Shown here piece by piece: positions 8,160 to 16,698 of a stretch of 64,000 bases of DNA (the first letter of the stretch is position 1; every line of letters begins with the position of its first letter). The DNA is from Flavobacterium sp. WV_118_3. GTDB taxonomy: Bacteria > Bacteroidota > Bacteroidia > Flavobacteriales > Flavobacteriaceae. The position numbers were made by a program, and so were the translations under genes. The notes below the pieces were generated by a model. It saw nothing but the letters and a program-made list of their open reading frames with translations. It was not told the DNA's origin and ran no database searches. The DNA lies in the NCBI RefSeq assembly GCF_039778605.1, contig NZ_CP156060.1, forward strand, positions 682,001 to 746,000, read 5' to 3'.

Positions 8160-8500
8160 CAGACGTGTCGGTATTTATCAGTATTTATCGGTATTTGTCA
8201 GACTTCATCAAAATGATCAGAATTGTCGGAATTCTGTTGTAAAGTTCTGAAAAATAGCCCTTTAATTTGCTTCAGAATTAGTTCCGTCCCGATATGCATT
8301 CACGGACAAATGTACATGACTACTTCTAACCTGGTGATACGGAAAAACGTAATGTCGTTATCCGGGAAGTATAATACCCTTATGCTTTTTCTGTCTCACC
8401 AACACTTCCCATACAAAAATCAATGGCGTAACAAAAGCTAATCTCCGGGACAAGGTCCCGGACAGCCACGCCCATGTCTAATTTTTTAACATTAAACAGT
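8160..8500. other. Intergenic region of 341 bp with short repeats and a hairpin
   Basis: It holds three tandem 10-mers (8171-8200) next to the start of the leftward gene. A perfect 8-bp stem with a 3-nt loop (TCCGGGAC/GTCCCGGA, 8444-8462) lies 39 bp before the rightward small lipoprotein. A 72-codon frame at 8223-8441 has no supporting features and I do not call it. Confidence 0.45.
8171..8200. repeat. Three tandem 10-bp repeats (GTATTTRTCR)
   Basis: GTATTTATCA, GTATTTATCG and GTATTTGTCA follow each other exactly, 12 bp upstream of the ATG (minus strand) at 8159. They occupy one helical turn each, so they could be a protein-binding array or part of the leader of the leftward gene. Confidence 0.6.
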
Positions 8501-8752
8501 ATGAAAAATTTTTATATCGCAGCTTTTGCTGTACTGGGATTGTCGTTAGTATCGTGTTCAACAGAAAATAGTGCAGAGGAACTTTTTGCTCCGTCCACAA
8601 AGCAACAGGAGGAACTGTTACAAAATCTGTATCAAAGTGAGGATTATTATCTTGCCGCAAAACCAGGCGATACCATTCCGCCGAATCAGGAAGGTGGAGG
8701 TGGAACCGGAGAAGATGGTACGATTCCGGTAAAACCGCCAAAAAAACCATAA
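8501..8752 (+). CDS. Small lipoprotein with a Gly/Pro/Lys tail
   Basis: An 83-residue protein starting at ATG 8501 (MKNFYIAAF); an in-frame ATG at 8474 would add nine residues before the signal peptide. The lipobox LVSC gives an acylated Cys19. After a helical stretch the C-terminus is a flexible run rich in Gly and Pro (EGGGGTGEDG, then KPPKKP). It sits 44 bp upstream of the TPR histidine kinase, which is itself a predicted lipoprotein-type sensor, so the two may act together at the envelope. No family is recognised. Confidence 0.7.
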   Translation: MKNFYIAAFAVLGLSLVSCSTENSAEELFAPSTKQQEELLQNLYQSEDYYLAAKPGDTIPPNQEGGGGTGEDGTIPVKPPKKP

Positions 8753-8796
8753 AAAATGATCGCATAATCTTATTGTAATTTTATTAACTTCGGGGA

Positions 8797-10746
8797 ATGA
8801 TACTTAAAAAGTTTTATTCCCCGTTTTTTTTATCACTTTTTGCGATTTTATTGGGTTCGTGTTCTAAAGAATCTGACAAAAATAGCAAGGTGGCTCCAGT
8901 GGTCCGTCAGATCCAAAAGCATATCGCTAATAGTGCTACCGATGCCGATAGTTCCGGAACCTATAGAATCGCCGAAATCAATAAAGCGCTAGAACTTGCC
9001 GTTGCTGCCAAAATCGATTCGCTACAGTTAAAAGCCATTGCCGGAAAATCGGAAACGCTTAATTGGTATTTTACAGACCAGTCCGAATCGTATACAAAGG
9101 ACTTTCTGCAGTTTTCAGAACTAAAAAAAGATACCTTTTACATCGCGATGGCAAAACGTGACTTGGGCAGATATTATGCGACTAAAGGGAAAGATACCCT
9201 TGCTTATGGCTTACTTAATAATGCCAAACAGTTATTGGACAACCGCGGAAAGGAAGATCAGGAAATGTATATACTGTTATTACAGTCGGATATTGTCGAA
9301 CGATCGAACGATTATGGTATGGTAGCCGATTTGAATGTCGATGTACTGAAACTGAATAAAAAAAATAATAATCGATACTATTATGCTTCGGCGAATAATA
9401 ATCTGGGAATTGCCGATAAATCCATGCATAATTACAGAAAGGCGATCGAAAATTTTGAAAAAGCCGCCGATAGTACTGATGAACCGGAAGATCGTTGGAT
9501 CATCAAAAATAATATCGGATTGAGTTATACTTATTTGGGCGATTATGCCAAAGCACGCCCGATATTCGAATCGGTTATCCAAAAAACAACCGTCGACGCG
9601 ACCAAAGCAAGAGCCTATGATAATCTGGGTTTTATGTACTATAAAGCCGGAGATGCCAAAAGTTTGGAGTACTATAAAAAAGGGTATGAAATCCGATCCA
9701 ATAATCCGATGTTAGCGAGTGATCGAATTGTAAGTGAGTTGCATCTTTCCGATTATTATAAAAACAGTAATCCGACACTTGCGGTACAATATGCTACAAC
9801 AGCTTACGACCGTGCAACCAAAATGCGACGAATCGACGACCGACTGGAGGCGCTTAAACGTTTAACCGCTTTAAGTTCCGGAGTGGCTGTAAAATCCTAT
9901 TCCTTAAAATTCCAGGGATTAAACGATAGTATCAGTCGGGTGCGGCAGTCCAAAAAGAACACGTTTGCGCAGATCAAATACGAATATAAAGATACCCAGG
10001 AAGAAAATCTACGCCGAAAAGCCAGCGAAGCACAAAAAACAGCACAATTGGCTAAAGCCGAAACTCAAAAACTCGGATTGGGAATTTTAATCCTGATTGG
10101 CGGTGGTGCGATCTTTTTTGTGATCCGTAGGATGCAACAAAAAAGCCGGGAAGAGAAGCTCCTGGAATCCTATAAAACGGAAACCCGTATTGCCAAAAAA
10201 GTACACGACGAACTGGCGAATGATGTATTTAATGTGATGACTTTCGCCGAAATAAAAGATCTTTCGGATACCGAAAATAAAGAAATCCTACTCGAATCGT
10301 TGGATAAAATCTATACCGGAAGCCGAAATATTTCCCGAGAAAATAGTAGCATCGATACCGGAACACTCTATCCGGAACAGTTAAAAGAAGTGATCAAAGG
10401 ATACAAAAGCGAACAGGTAAATGTTATGTCCAGCGGGATGGATCAGATTAACTGGGATGAGGTCGATCCGACTAAAAAAATTGTGGTTTATCGGGTTTTA
10501 CAGGAATTATTGGTCAACATGAAAAAACACAGTAAAAGTTCGCTTGTGGTCGTTCGTTTCCAACTGGATGGGAATCGGATTCAGATCGATTATTCCGACA
10601 ATGGCGTGGGAATCGATAAAAATAAACTCGCTGTAAAAAATGGATTGCGAAATGTGGAAACCCGTATCGAAAGCATTTCCGGATCCTATACTTTTGATGC
10701 TGTTCCCAATAAGGGATTTAAAGTAAGTTTTTCATTTCCAAAGTAA
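8797..10746 (+). CDS. TPR-containing sensor histidine kinase with lipoprotein-like N-terminus
   Basis: A 649-residue sensor. The N-terminus is a signal peptide ending in LGSC (Cys22). About 400 residues of TPR-type helices follow (for example NNLGIADKSMHNYRKAIENF and YDNLGFMYYKAGD). A coiled coil leads into a transmembrane segment at about 427-446. The H-box KKVHDELAND (His470) is of the HisKA_3/NarX-like type, and the ATPase domain has ELLVNMKKHS as N box, DNGVGI near 602 and a terminal GFKVSFSF. It should phosphorylate the response regulator 12 bp downstream. This TPR-HK/LuxR pair is common in Bacteroidota; the signal is unknown. Confidence 0.93.
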   Translation: MILKKFYSPFFLSLFAILLGSCSKESDKNSKVAPVVRQIQKHIANSATDADSSGTYRIAEINKALELAVAAKIDSLQLKAIAGKSETLNWYFTDQSESYTKDFLQFSELKKDTFYIAMAKRDLGRYYATKGKDTLAYGLLNNAKQLLDNRGKEDQEMYILLLQSDIVERSNDYGMVADLNVDVLKLNKKNNNRYYYASANNNLGIADKSMHNYRKAIENFEKAADSTDEPEDRWIIKNNIGLSYTYLGDYAKARPIFESVIQKTTVDATKARAYDNLGFMYYKAGDAKSLEYYKKGYEIRSNNPMLASDRIVSELHLSDYYKNSNPTLAVQYATTAYDRATKMRRIDDRLEALKRLTALSSGVAVKSYSLKFQGLNDSISRVRQSKKNTFAQIKYEYKDTQEENLRRKASEAQKTAQLAKAETQKLGLGILILIGGGAIFFVIRRMQQKSREEKLLESYKTETRIAKKVHDELANDVFNVMTFAEIKDLSDTENKEILLESLDKIYTGSRNISRENSSIDTGTLYPEQLKEVIKGYKSEQVNVMSSGMDQINWDEVDPTKKIVVYRVLQELLVNMKKHSKSSLVVVRFQLDGNRIQIDYSDNGVGIDKNKLAVKNGLRNVETRIESISGSYTFDAVPNKGFKVSFSFPK

Positions 10747-10758
10747 ATTGTACGAAGT

Positions 10759-11415
10759 ATGTTTAAAAAGATTTTAATTGCCGAAGATGTCGATTCCGTT
10801 AATTTAGGAGTAAAACAACTACTGGAGGAGTTTGTAACGGAAGACCGTATCCATCATGTACAATATTGTGATGATGCTTTATTAAAAGTTAAAAGAGCCA
10901 AAATCGATCAGGAACCGTTCGATCTATTGATTAGCGACCTGTCGTTTGTTGATAATAAATTCCGGGAAAACAAGCTCAATTCCGGAGAAGAATTAATTGA
11001 GGCCGTACGACGTGAACAGCCCGATATCAAAGTTATTGTGTATTCTATTGAGACAAAACCGTATGTGATCCGGACATTGTTGGAAGAAATGGACTGTAAT
11101 GCCTATATCAACAAAAGCCGGGAAAGTATACGCGAATTAAAACAAGCCATCCGGACGATTTATGCCAGCGATGAAAAGTTTGTTTCTCCGGAATTACGAT
11201 ACGGAAAAGCCGATTCCGAACTGGATGAGATCGACGAACAGGATATTCAGATTATTCGCCTGTTATCCAAAGGTTTTGATCAGGGCGAAATTGCCGACGA
11301 TATGCATTATAGCCGAAGTAGTATCGAAAAGCGAATCAATCGTTTAAAGACATCCCTGAAAGCCAAAAATAATCCGCATCTGGTCTCCATTTCGAAAGAT
11401 CTGGGATTGATTTAA
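10759..11415 (+). CDS. Response regulator with LuxR-type DNA-binding domain
   Basis: A 218-residue cytoplasmic regulator. The receiver domain shows the acidic pair in IAEDVDS near the N-terminus, the phosphorylatable Asp60 in LISDLSF and the conserved Lys in YINKSRE. The C-terminal domain (about 155-218) is a LuxR/FixJ-type helix-turn-helix (IIRLLSKGFDQGEIADDM...SIEKRINRLK). The gene follows its cognate kinase by 12 bp and is closed by a terminator, so the three-gene unit starting at 8501 is self-contained. The target genes are unknown. Confidence 0.93.
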   Translation: MFKKILIAEDVDSVNLGVKQLLEEFVTEDRIHHVQYCDDALLKVKRAKIDQEPFDLLISDLSFVDNKFRENKLNSGEELIEAVRREQPDIKVIVYSIETKPYVIRTLLEEMDCNAYINKSRESIRELKQAIRTIYASDEKFVSPELRYGKADSELDEIDEQDIQIIRLLSKGFDQGEIADDMHYSRSSIEKRINRLKTSLKAKNNPHLVSISKDLGLI

Positions 11416-11430
11416 TAACGACCCTTTTAA

Positions 11431-11458
11431 AACACCTCTTTCGGGGTGTTTTTTTTTG
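11431..11458 (+). terminator. Rho-independent terminator after the response regulator
   Basis: An 8-bp stem AACACCTC / GGGGTGTT (one G-U pair) with a TTTC loop is followed by at least seven T residues. It separates the two-component genes from the next operon. Confidence 0.88.
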
Positions 11459-11509
11459 CCGTTTGTTCGCATTTACGTAAAACCGTAATGAAGTCCTTTA
11501 CAGGCATCC

Positions 11510-11517
11510 TAGTTTTG
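11510..11517 (+). promoter_or_regulatory. Putative -7 promoter box TAGTTTTG
   Basis: It matches TAnnTTTG and lies 44 bp before the first gene of the seven-gene operon, just after the preceding terminator. It is therefore the likely single promoter of that operon. The -33 element is not clear. Confidence 0.45.
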
Positions 11518-11561
11518 GAGTGTGATATAAAAATAAAATAAACATTCAAAAAACAAATAGG

Positions 11562-12614
11562 ATGGAATTAGTGAGCCAACTCAAATCATTAGCCGATAAA
11601 ATCGATCAGATGAAAGACAAGATCGAAACGGAAGAGTCTACAAAGCATGCCTTTGTATTACCATTTATTAACCTTTTGGGATACGATACCTTTAATCCGA
11701 TGGAAGTAGTACCGGAATTTACGGCTGATATCGGACTTAAAAAAGGGGAAAAAGTTGATTATGCCATTTTCCAGAATGAGGTACCGATCCTGATCGTAGA
11801 ATGTAAAAACTGGAAAGAAAACCTGACAGTTCACAATTCGCAGTTATTCCGGTATTTTCATGTGTCGAAAACGAAGTTTGCTTTACTGACCAATGGAATT
11901 CAGTATCAGTTTTATACCGACCTGGACGAAAAGAATAAAATGGACGAGAAACCTTTTTTTGAGTTTGATATTACCAATCTTAAAGATGCCGTAATTCAGG
12001 AAATTAATAAGTTTCACAAGTCGAATTTCGATGTGGAAAAAATAACGGATAACGCCAGTGCTTTAAAATATACGAAGGAAATTAAAAAATTGATTGCCGA
12101 AGAGCTGCAAACTCCTTCTTATAAGTTTGTTCGCCAGTTTGCCGAGCGGATCTATTCTGGTCGTCTGACAGAACGTGTGATGGAAGAATTTCAGGAACTG
12201 GTGTATAAAGCTTTTAATCAGGTAATAAATGATCAAATTAACGATCGATTGAACGCCGCATTAAATAAAGAAGCTAAAAAACAACAAATCGAAAATGTGG
12301 ACGTCGAGCCAACAAGTAAAGTGATTACTACCGATGAAGAAATGGATGGTTTCCGCATTGTGGTGGCCATTTTGAGACGAAAAGTAGGAGTGGACCGGAT
12401 TGTTCCCCGAGATACAAAATCGTATTTCGGGATATTGTTGGATGATAACAACCGGAAACCGATTTGCAGGTTACATCTGAACGGTGGGAAAAAATATATC
12501 GGATTATTTGATGAAGAAAAAAACGAGACCCGTTATCCGATAGAAACCATCGATGCTATTTACCAGTTTGAAGAGGCTTTGTTGGAAAGTCTCAGCTTTT
12601 ATGACAACGAATAG
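11562..12614 (+). CDS. Orphan type I restriction HsdR-N-like protein (PD-(D/E)XK nuclease fold)
   Basis: A 350-residue cytoplasmic protein. Residues 1-160 match the HsdR_N domain (COG4748-like): a charged helix, HAFVLPFINLLGYD, then the nuclease core with D66 in KVDYAIF and E80-C-K82 in VECKNW, i.e. the D...ExK metal site. A central helical region follows, then a C-terminal domain ending near DAIYQFEEALLESLSF. There is no methylase, specificity or helicase gene nearby, so this is not a complete restriction system. It heads a seven-gene same-strand cluster. A nuclease or nucleic-acid-binding role is inferred only from the fold. Confidence 0.88.
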   Translation: MELVSQLKSLADKIDQMKDKIETEESTKHAFVLPFINLLGYDTFNPMEVVPEFTADIGLKKGEKVDYAIFQNEVPILIVECKNWKENLTVHNSQLFRYFHVSKTKFALLTNGIQYQFYTDLDEKNKMDEKPFFEFDITNLKDAVIQEINKFHKSNFDVEKITDNASALKYTKEIKKLIAEELQTPSYKFVRQFAERIYSGRLTERVMEEFQELVYKAFNQVINDQINDRLNAALNKEAKKQQIENVDVEPTSKVITTDEEMDGFRIVVAILRRKVGVDRIVPRDTKSYFGILLDDNNRKPICRLHLNGGKKYIGLFDEEKNETRYPIETIDAIYQFEEALLESLSFYDNE

Positions 12615-12687
12615 CCGTTGGCTGGAAAACGCTAAAATCCGGTTTGGAATAAACCGGTATTATAACCCATTAATACATTTAAAAAAG

Positions 12688-13182
12688 ATGATCAAATATA
12701 TTTTTTGGCTAAGTCTATTGTTATGGAGCAGCAATGATTTGATAGCACAAACGAAATCGGGAAAACTACTGGCTTCCTGTTGTGAGACAGCCGGAAGAGG
12801 TTGTAACGGATCCGATTATTGTACTGCCTGTACCAATTGTAGTGGTTGTAAATATTGTAAAAGTGGTGGCACCTGTGGTGTTTGCAGGGATAGAAGTACC
12901 GACGTAATCACCGTAAAACGAAAAGAAAAAAAGACGCCTTCCGGTACAAAAATTAAAACGGTAACGGTTACCAAAAAAGCCGGATTTTATAAGGATCAAC
13001 CGCTATATATCACTGCCGTATCTGTTGCTTTATACGAAGGTCCGGGAAAAAATTACAAAATAATCGAAACCGTTAAAAGAGGACAACGGGTGATTTTTAT
13101 AGAGGCTAACGAGCCGTGGCTCAAAGTAAAATCCGAAAAAACAGGAACGGTTGGTTATGTCCATCGCGATGTCTTACAATAA
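12688..13182 (+). CDS. Secreted Cys-rich protein with a C-terminal SH3 domain
   Basis: A 164-residue protein from ATG 12688; the frame stays open 135 bases further up but would overlap the previous gene and bury the signal peptide. The signal peptide ends near IAQ (residue 21). Residues 31-67 are strikingly Cys-rich (CCETAGRGC, YCTACTNCSGCKYC, CGVCR). A Lys/Thr-rich linker follows, then a bacterial SH3 domain at about 100-164 (SVALYEGPGKNYKIIETVKR and EPWLKVKSEKTGTVGYVH). SH3b domains bind peptidoglycan or peptides, which suggests a periplasmic location. The Cys block may bind metal or form disulfides. It is the second gene of the operon. Confidence 0.82.
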   Translation: MIKYIFWLSLLLWSSNDLIAQTKSGKLLASCCETAGRGCNGSDYCTACTNCSGCKYCKSGGTCGVCRDRSTDVITVKRKEKKTPSGTKIKTVTVTKKAGFYKDQPLYITAVSVALYEGPGKNYKIIETVKRGQRVIFIEANEPWLKVKSEKTGTVGYVHRDVLQ

Positions 13183-13196
13183 AAGCTATTATAAAG

Positions 13197-13607
13197 ATGG
13201 ATACCACTACTACAATTTCTCCCGCTTTAAAAAGTCATTTGCTCAGTTTATACCAGATCGCAATTTCAGATGATCATTTTTCCGTATCGGAGCTGGAAAT
13301 GCTCTACCAACTCGCGGAAGAAAAAGGATTGACCAAAGATGACCTGGGGGGACTACTGTTACATCCCGTAATGCATGGTATGGTATTGCCGGAACGTCTG
13401 GAAATCCGTATCGAATATCTGTATGATCTGACCCGTATGATTTGGGCCAATGGCAGAATAAGCGGTAATGAAAGGGAAGCGCTACAAAAATACTGTAGAA
13501 AATTTGAATTCCTCGATGAGAATATCGAAGATCTGACCGATTATTTTATCGATTGCGTACAAAAAGGGATTCGGAAAGAAGAAATTATTAACCAGTTAAA
13601 TGCATAA
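13197..13607 (+). CDS. TerB-like small cytoplasmic protein
   Basis: A 136-residue all-helical acidic protein starting at ATG 13197, 14 bp after the SH3 gene; the longer reading frame overlaps that gene. The pattern IAISDDHFSVSELEMLYQLAEEKGL and RMIWANGRISGNEREALQKY, two helical halves each with an acidic D-x-x-F/I-S turn, resembles the TerB/DjlA-N fold. That fold contains paired acidic motifs and is linked to tellurite resistance and envelope stress complexes. The assignment is by pattern only. The stop is followed after 3 bp by the next gene, so coupling is likely. Confidence 0.8.
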   Translation: MDTTTTISPALKSHLLSLYQIAISDDHFSVSELEMLYQLAEEKGLTKDDLGGLLLHPVMHGMVLPERLEIRIEYLYDLTRMIWANGRISGNEREALQKYCRKFEFLDENIEDLTDYFIDCVQKGIRKEEIINQLNA

Positions 13608-13610
13608 AGG

Positions 13611-14879
13611 ATGAAATCATTACAACAGTTATTTCGTTTAAAAAATGATGAAGTGTCGCAGCAGCTACCGGATGAAACGCAAACCGGATCCCGGGAACTG
13701 GTTCGCTTAACCCATTACCAGCGCGGATTTGGAGCTTCCGTAAAAGCGATGGGGAAACCAATCGTATTTAAAGCCTGCCTGCAAAATCTGTACAGGAGTT
13801 TTGAAGAGCAATGCCGCAAACAAAAAGTAGAACAGGAGGCCTTAAAACAGATTTACAGAGAAGAGCAGGAACGCAACCGTTCTGAACTTAAAAAGTGTGA
13901 AACCACCATTGAAATTGCCGAAGCAAAAGAAAAAGAACTCAACGAAACCATAGAAAGAACCCGGAAAGATATGGTCGAGGTGCGTCAGCATCCGGAAAAA
14001 TACGGGATCGAAGGTGGAAAAGGTATCAAAGTGCAGTTTTATATGGGATTGGCTTTTTTGTTTCCGATTACGTTGTATCTGTTGGTATTCTATATTTCAG
14101 CTTGTTATTCGGCTTTTTTTAAAGAGTTTGATGATAATAGTCTTACGGCTGCCATTTTTGATGCCGATGCCTTAAAAAATGCGTTTAAGGCCAGCTCGTT
14201 GGAGGGTATTTTTATCATGACCATTCCCTTTGTGTTTATGGGATTAGGATATCTGATTCATATGCTGTTACAAGAAAAAGGAAAAATGAAATGGATTAAA
14301 ATAGGACTGCTCGGTTTGGTGACGTTTTTATTTGATGTCATATTGGCTTATCAGATTGAAAAGAAGATCTATGATTTTAATAAAACGACGTCGTCGGAAC
14401 CGTATACACTTAAGATTGCTTTGTTTGAAGCCGAATTCTGGCTGATCATCTTTGCGGGCTTTATGGTGTATATCATTTGGGGATTGGTTTTGGATAGTAT
14501 GATGAAAGAATATGAAAGCCTGGATAAAGTTAAAACCTTTATTAAGGTAAAAAAAGAAGAACTGGTCAATCTGGAAGCTGCAAAAAATGCCAATACCGAA
14601 AAATTAAACGAAGGCAAACAGCAAATCACCGCCATAAACGGAATCATAGCCGAATTGCAAACCAAAATCGATGGTTTTATTATCCCGGTTAAGGAATATT
14701 TTTACCATCACCATAAATATAAAGAAGGGTGGTTTCAGGCGGTATCGGCCGAAATTGCCTTACCACACCGGGAAAAAACACTTTTGCTGGAATTATGCGA
14801 AATCATTTCCAAAGAACATTTAAACGATATTGGATTGGGTGAGCCCGAACTGCAACCACAGATAGCGATTGAAACATAA
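13611..14879 (+). CDS. Coiled-coil membrane protein, four transmembrane segments
   Basis: A 422-residue protein of unknown function. A long N-terminal coiled coil (about 60-130, rich in Glu/Lys/Gln) precedes four membrane segments: GLAFLFPITLYLLVFYIS, IFIMTIPFVFMGLGYLIHML, IGLLGLVTFLFDVILAY and FWLIIFAGFMVYIIWGLVL. A second coiled coil (about 300-355) and a soluble tail containing YHHHKYKEGW follow. Both coiled coils should lie in the cytoplasm, so it may anchor the TerB-like partner encoded 3 bp upstream. The vWA-like lipoprotein gene starts 12 bp downstream. I do not recognise a named family. Confidence 0.8.
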   Translation: MKSLQQLFRLKNDEVSQQLPDETQTGSRELVRLTHYQRGFGASVKAMGKPIVFKACLQNLYRSFEEQCRKQKVEQEALKQIYREEQERNRSELKKCETTIEIAEAKEKELNETIERTRKDMVEVRQHPEKYGIEGGKGIKVQFYMGLAFLFPITLYLLVFYISACYSAFFKEFDDNSLTAAIFDADALKNAFKASSLEGIFIMTIPFVFMGLGYLIHMLLQEKGKMKWIKIGLLGLVTFLFDVILAYQIEKKIYDFNKTTSSEPYTLKIALFEAEFWLIIFAGFMVYIIWGLVLDSMMKEYESLDKVKTFIKVKKEELVNLEAAKNANTEKLNEGKQQITAINGIIAELQTKIDGFIIPVKEYFYHHHKYKEGWFQAVSAEIALPHREKTLLLELCEIISKEHLNDIGLGEPELQPQIAIET

Positions 14880-14891
14880 ACCTACTATATC

Positions 14892-15812
14892 ATGAAACAA
14901 AAAATAATACTTTCGATAGTCCTGGCGCTATCCTTATTTTCGATTTCCTGTATTGAAAATACACCCGATACTACCGAAAAAGAACAGCCGGTTGCCAGTG
15001 AAACAGCGGAAAGAACCAAGCCAACTGAAAATTATAATATCAGTATCTTTTTGGATTTGTCCGATAGGATCGACCCAATCAAGCATGTCAATAAGACAAT
15101 GGACTATTATCAAAGAGATATCCGCTATATCAAGGCTATTTCCGAGGCTTTTGCTGATCATGCCAGTCAAAGAAAAATAAACCAGGTTAATGATAAGTTA
15201 CAGTTGTTTTTTGACCCGGAGCCTAAAAATACCAAAATTAATACGATATCTGAAAAACTTAAAATCCGACTGGATAAAAACAATATTTCCAAAGAAAAAT
15301 TAAATGAGATCCGAAAAATTTATGCGGATTATCCAATCCAGATTTACGAATTGGCAATAAAAGATAAAGCTTATGTTGGTTCGGATATCTGGGGGTTCTT
15401 TAAAAACAAAGTAGCCGATTATTGTATTGAGGCAAATAGCCGTAATATTTTGATCATTCTAACTGACGGTTATATTTTTAATAAAGGGTCCGAATTAAAA
15501 GATGGAAACAGAACCAATTACCTGCTTTCGAAGACTATTCGAAATAATAAGCTGAATGATGCTAAGTGGAAAGAAAAAATGGATGCCGGCAATTTCGGAT
15601 TTATTAAAGCCGCAACCAATTTGTCTAATCTGGAAGTTTTGGTTTTAGGGATCAATCCGGATACAAAGAATACGAATGAAGAAGCGGTGATTATAGCCTA
15701 CTGGGAAAAATGGCTTAAAGAAATGAAGGTGAACAACCCTAAAGTCAGCGGTGCTGAATTGCCCGCTAATATGGAAAAAATAATTAAAGATTTTATCGCT
15801 CAGCAAAAATAA
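14892..15812 (+). CDS. Lipoprotein with a von Willebrand factor A-like fold
   Basis: A 306-residue lipoprotein (signal peptide ending SISC, about Cys20, then a Thr/Glu/Pro-rich linker). The core starts with SIFLDLSDRI (Asp55, Ser57), the position of the DxSxS metal-ion motif of vWA domains, although the second Ser is replaced. It continues with NILIILTDGYI, the typical fourth strand with its TDG loop. vWA domains mediate metal-dependent protein binding, often alongside TerB-type proteins. The location after a TerB-like and a membrane coiled-coil gene therefore fits a multi-protein envelope complex. The fold call is by pattern. Confidence 0.78.
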   Translation: MKQKIILSIVLALSLFSISCIENTPDTTEKEQPVASETAERTKPTENYNISIFLDLSDRIDPIKHVNKTMDYYQRDIRYIKAISEAFADHASQRKINQVNDKLQLFFDPEPKNTKINTISEKLKIRLDKNNISKEKLNEIRKIYADYPIQIYELAIKDKAYVGSDIWGFFKNKVADYCIEANSRNILIILTDGYIFNKGSELKDGNRTNYLLSKTIRNNKLNDAKWKEKMDAGNFGFIKAATNLSNLEVLVLGINPDTKNTNEEAVIIAYWEKWLKEMKVNNPKVSGAELPANMEKIIKDFIAQQK

Positions 15813-15850
15813 CCGACTACCGGTTGCATTGATTTTTTAATTACAATAAT

Positions 15851-16651
15851 ATGAGGCATACCGTTTTCTTTTTTATCCTGCTTTACACTTGTCTTGTTTC
15901 GGCTCAGGTCAAATTTTGCAGTTGGAATTTATCCGATTTCGGAAAACGAAAACAGCCGGAAACCATTGCTTTTATTGCAAATACCGTCAAGGAATATGAT
16001 GTGGTGGCGATTCAGGAAGTTGTAGCTGGATTTGGCGGCGCACAGGCGGTTGCCCGATTGGCTACAGCACTTAATCGCACCGGAGACAAATGGGATTATA
16101 CGGTGAGCGTACCAACGACCGGATCATCCTATAAAACCGAACGCTATGCGTTTCTCTGGAAAACAGCCCGTATCAGGAAAGTAAAAGCCGAATTGGATCC
16201 GGTTTTTCAACTTGAAATCGATCGGGAGCCGTATTACGGTACGTTTTCCTATAAAGGAAAGTTGTTTACGGTGGTCAATTTTCACGCGATTACCAAAAGC
16301 CGGCAACCCGAAACCGAAATCAAACATTTTAAAAAAATCCCATTGCGGTTATCGGAACATAATTTGGTATTTGCCGGCGACTTTAATTGCCCGGAATCCC
16401 ATACCGTTTTTAATCCGTTAAAAGGAATGGGCTTTCAACCGGTGTTCCGGAATCAGAAAACCTCGCTTAGACAACGCTGCATAGCTCAGGATTGTCTGGC
16501 ATCGGAATTTGATAATATTTTTTATAATGTAAAGAAAATCAGGTTGCTAAATAAAAAAGCGCATCTTTTTTATACGAAATTCGAAAGCCTGGCACTGGCC
16601 CGAAAAGTCTCCGATCATATTCCGATTGGTTGTACTTTTTTGCTATTGTGA
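15851..16651 (+). CDS. Secreted endonuclease/exonuclease/phosphatase-family protein (DNase I fold)
   Basis: A 266-residue protein with a signal peptide (MRHTVFFFILLYTCLVSAQ), hence exported. The catalytic motifs of the EEP superfamily are in order: CSWNLSDFG (Asn), VAIQEVV (Glu), VNFHA (His), AGDFNCPE (Asp and Asn), SEFDNIFY (Asp) and KVSDHIPI (Asp-His). The likely activity is metal-dependent hydrolysis of phosphodiesters in DNA, though other substrates are possible in this family. The position 38 bp after the vWA lipoprotein and 47 bp before another lipoprotein gene places it within the operon. All active-site residues appear intact. Confidence 0.88.
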   Translation: MRHTVFFFILLYTCLVSAQVKFCSWNLSDFGKRKQPETIAFIANTVKEYDVVAIQEVVAGFGGAQAVARLATALNRTGDKWDYTVSVPTTGSSYKTERYAFLWKTARIRKVKAELDPVFQLEIDREPYYGTFSYKGKLFTVVNFHAITKSRQPETEIKHFKKIPLRLSEHNLVFAGDFNCPESHTVFNPLKGMGFQPVFRNQKTSLRQRCIAQDCLASEFDNIFYNVKKIRLLNKKAHLFYTKFESLALARKVSDHIPIGCTFLLL

Positions 16652-16698
16652 TTTGAAGCAAATTATTGGTAACGGATACTCAAATTAAAACAAAACCC

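Noticed and set aside
8223..8441. 72-codon plus-strand ORF
   Set aside because: It has no promoter box, no signal peptide or domain and an atypical composition, and it overlaps the upstream regulatory region of the divergent gene.
11562..12614. Complete type I restriction-modification system
   Set aside because: Only an HsdR_N-type domain is present. No helicase part, hsdM or hsdS lies in the window.
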